The notes below the pieces were generated by a model. The model saw nothing but the letters and a program-made list of their open reading frames with translations, had not been told where the DNA came from and ran no database searches. Below, piece after piece: positions 6,300 to 6,710 of a DNA stretch of 6,710 bases; within the stretch, counting starts at the first letter, position 1; each line of letters opens with the position of its first letter. Position numbers and translations under genes: made by a program. Origin of the DNA: Eudoraea sp. (GTDB lineage: Bacteria; Bacteroidota; Bacteroidia; Flavobacteriales; Flavobacteriaceae); NCBI GenBank assembly GCA_013041785.1, contig JABDRK010000381.1, positions 1 to 6,710 on the forward strand. Reading direction: 5' to 3'.

Positions 6300-6710
6300 A
6301 TGAAACCAACCCGACTTGCCTTTATTCTTTTGTTGCTCGGGATCGGGGCCTGCCGAACGTATGAGGAACCTCCAATCGGAGATCTACACTTACCGGATAT
6401 TGTAGCCCTTTTTGAATTGAGCGAGAAACAGGAACTGAGTAAGAAGGAATTCAAGTTTTTGGGAGATACGCTGATTGCAGCCAACCAGGATTTACAGGCG
6501 GCGCAACTCTATGTGGAGGCCGCTTCCTTTTACCATCAGGCGGGAACATCAAAAAAAACCGTAGCAGCCCTTCACCAGGCCATTGAAAAAGGCATGGCTA
6601 ACCCGAAAATACTCGGACGATTTCCGGGAATCGAGGAAAGCCTGGAGTTTCCCGAGGGGCAACGGCTAAAACAACGGCTTGATTCCATAAAGCAACAGCT
6701 GGAGCAAGTC
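6300..6710 (+). CDS. Putative lipoprotein with TPR-like helical region, C-terminus beyond window
   Basis: The 137 codons present remain open to the right edge, so the protein is incomplete. The start MKPTRLAFILLLLGIGAC is a lipoprotein signal: a basic N-terminus, a leucine-rich core, and a lipobox-like IGAC with the lipidated cysteine at C18. It is therefore expected to be membrane-anchored facing the periplasm or outside. The mature part is rich in charged and helix-forming residues. The segment from about residue 65 (QLYVEAASFYHQAG, then ALHQAIEKGMANPKILGRFPG) resembles the TPR 'end-of-group' pattern, in which a helix pair is followed by 'AIEKG-x-x-(N/D)-P-x-x-L'. TPR-like folds usually mediate protein contacts. 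No catalytic motif is visible, and a further domain may follow outside the window. It begins 12 bp after the M28 peptidase stop, so the two are probably co-transcribed; a functional link is only suggested by position. Confidence 0.8.
   Translation, partial: MKPTRLAFILLLLGIGACRTYEEPPIGDLHLPDIVALFELSEKQELSKKEFKFLGDTLIAANQDLQAAQLYVEAASFYHQAGTSKKTVAALHQAIEKGMANPKILGRFPGIEESLEFPEGQRLKQRLDSIKQQLEQV

Overview
The window looks like chromosomal DNA from a Bacteroidota member, most likely Flavobacteriia. This is inferred from the protein families (fused trehalose-6-phosphate synthase/phosphatase, GH15 hydrolase, secreted TolB-like propeller, secreted M28 peptidase with a C-terminal sandwich domain), from start codons that mostly lack a Shine-Dalgarno sequence, and from one near-ideal Bacteroidetes-type promoter (TTTG-N20-TACCTTTG). 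No RNA gene, insertion sequence, CRISPR array or origin was seen.

Layout. Positions 1217 to 1 (minus strand) hold the first 405 codons of a GH15 glucoamylase/trehalase-like enzyme that runs off the left edge. A 102-bp AT-rich divergent spacer (1218-1319) follows. On the plus strand come a 736-residue two-domain trehalose-6-phosphate synthase/phosphatase (1320-3530) and, 12 bp later, a secreted protein joining a TolB-like beta-propeller to a SnoaL/NTF2-like domain (3543-4736). The 216-bp gap 4737-4952 carries a strong promoter match and a short stretch resembling the start of a TMEM175-type channel gene broken by a frameshift. Next are a secreted M28-family metallopeptidase (4953-6287) and, 12 bp later, a lipoprotein with a TPR-like region that runs off the right edge (6300 onward).

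How the genes work together. The left half is a trehalose locus. The fused enzyme makes trehalose from UDP-glucose and glucose-6-phosphate, while the divergent GH15 enzyme probably hydrolyses trehalose or a related alpha-glucoside, so synthesis and breakdown share one intergenic control region. The propeller/SnoaL protein is probably co-transcribed with the synthase, but its role is unknown. The right half looks like a separate transcription unit for an exported peptidase and a lipoprotein.

Most of the window is ordinary. The points most worth a second look are the peptidase's missing first zinc-binding histidine (Asp in its place), the propeller-SnoaL fusion beside the trehalose gene, and the possible channel-gene remnant.
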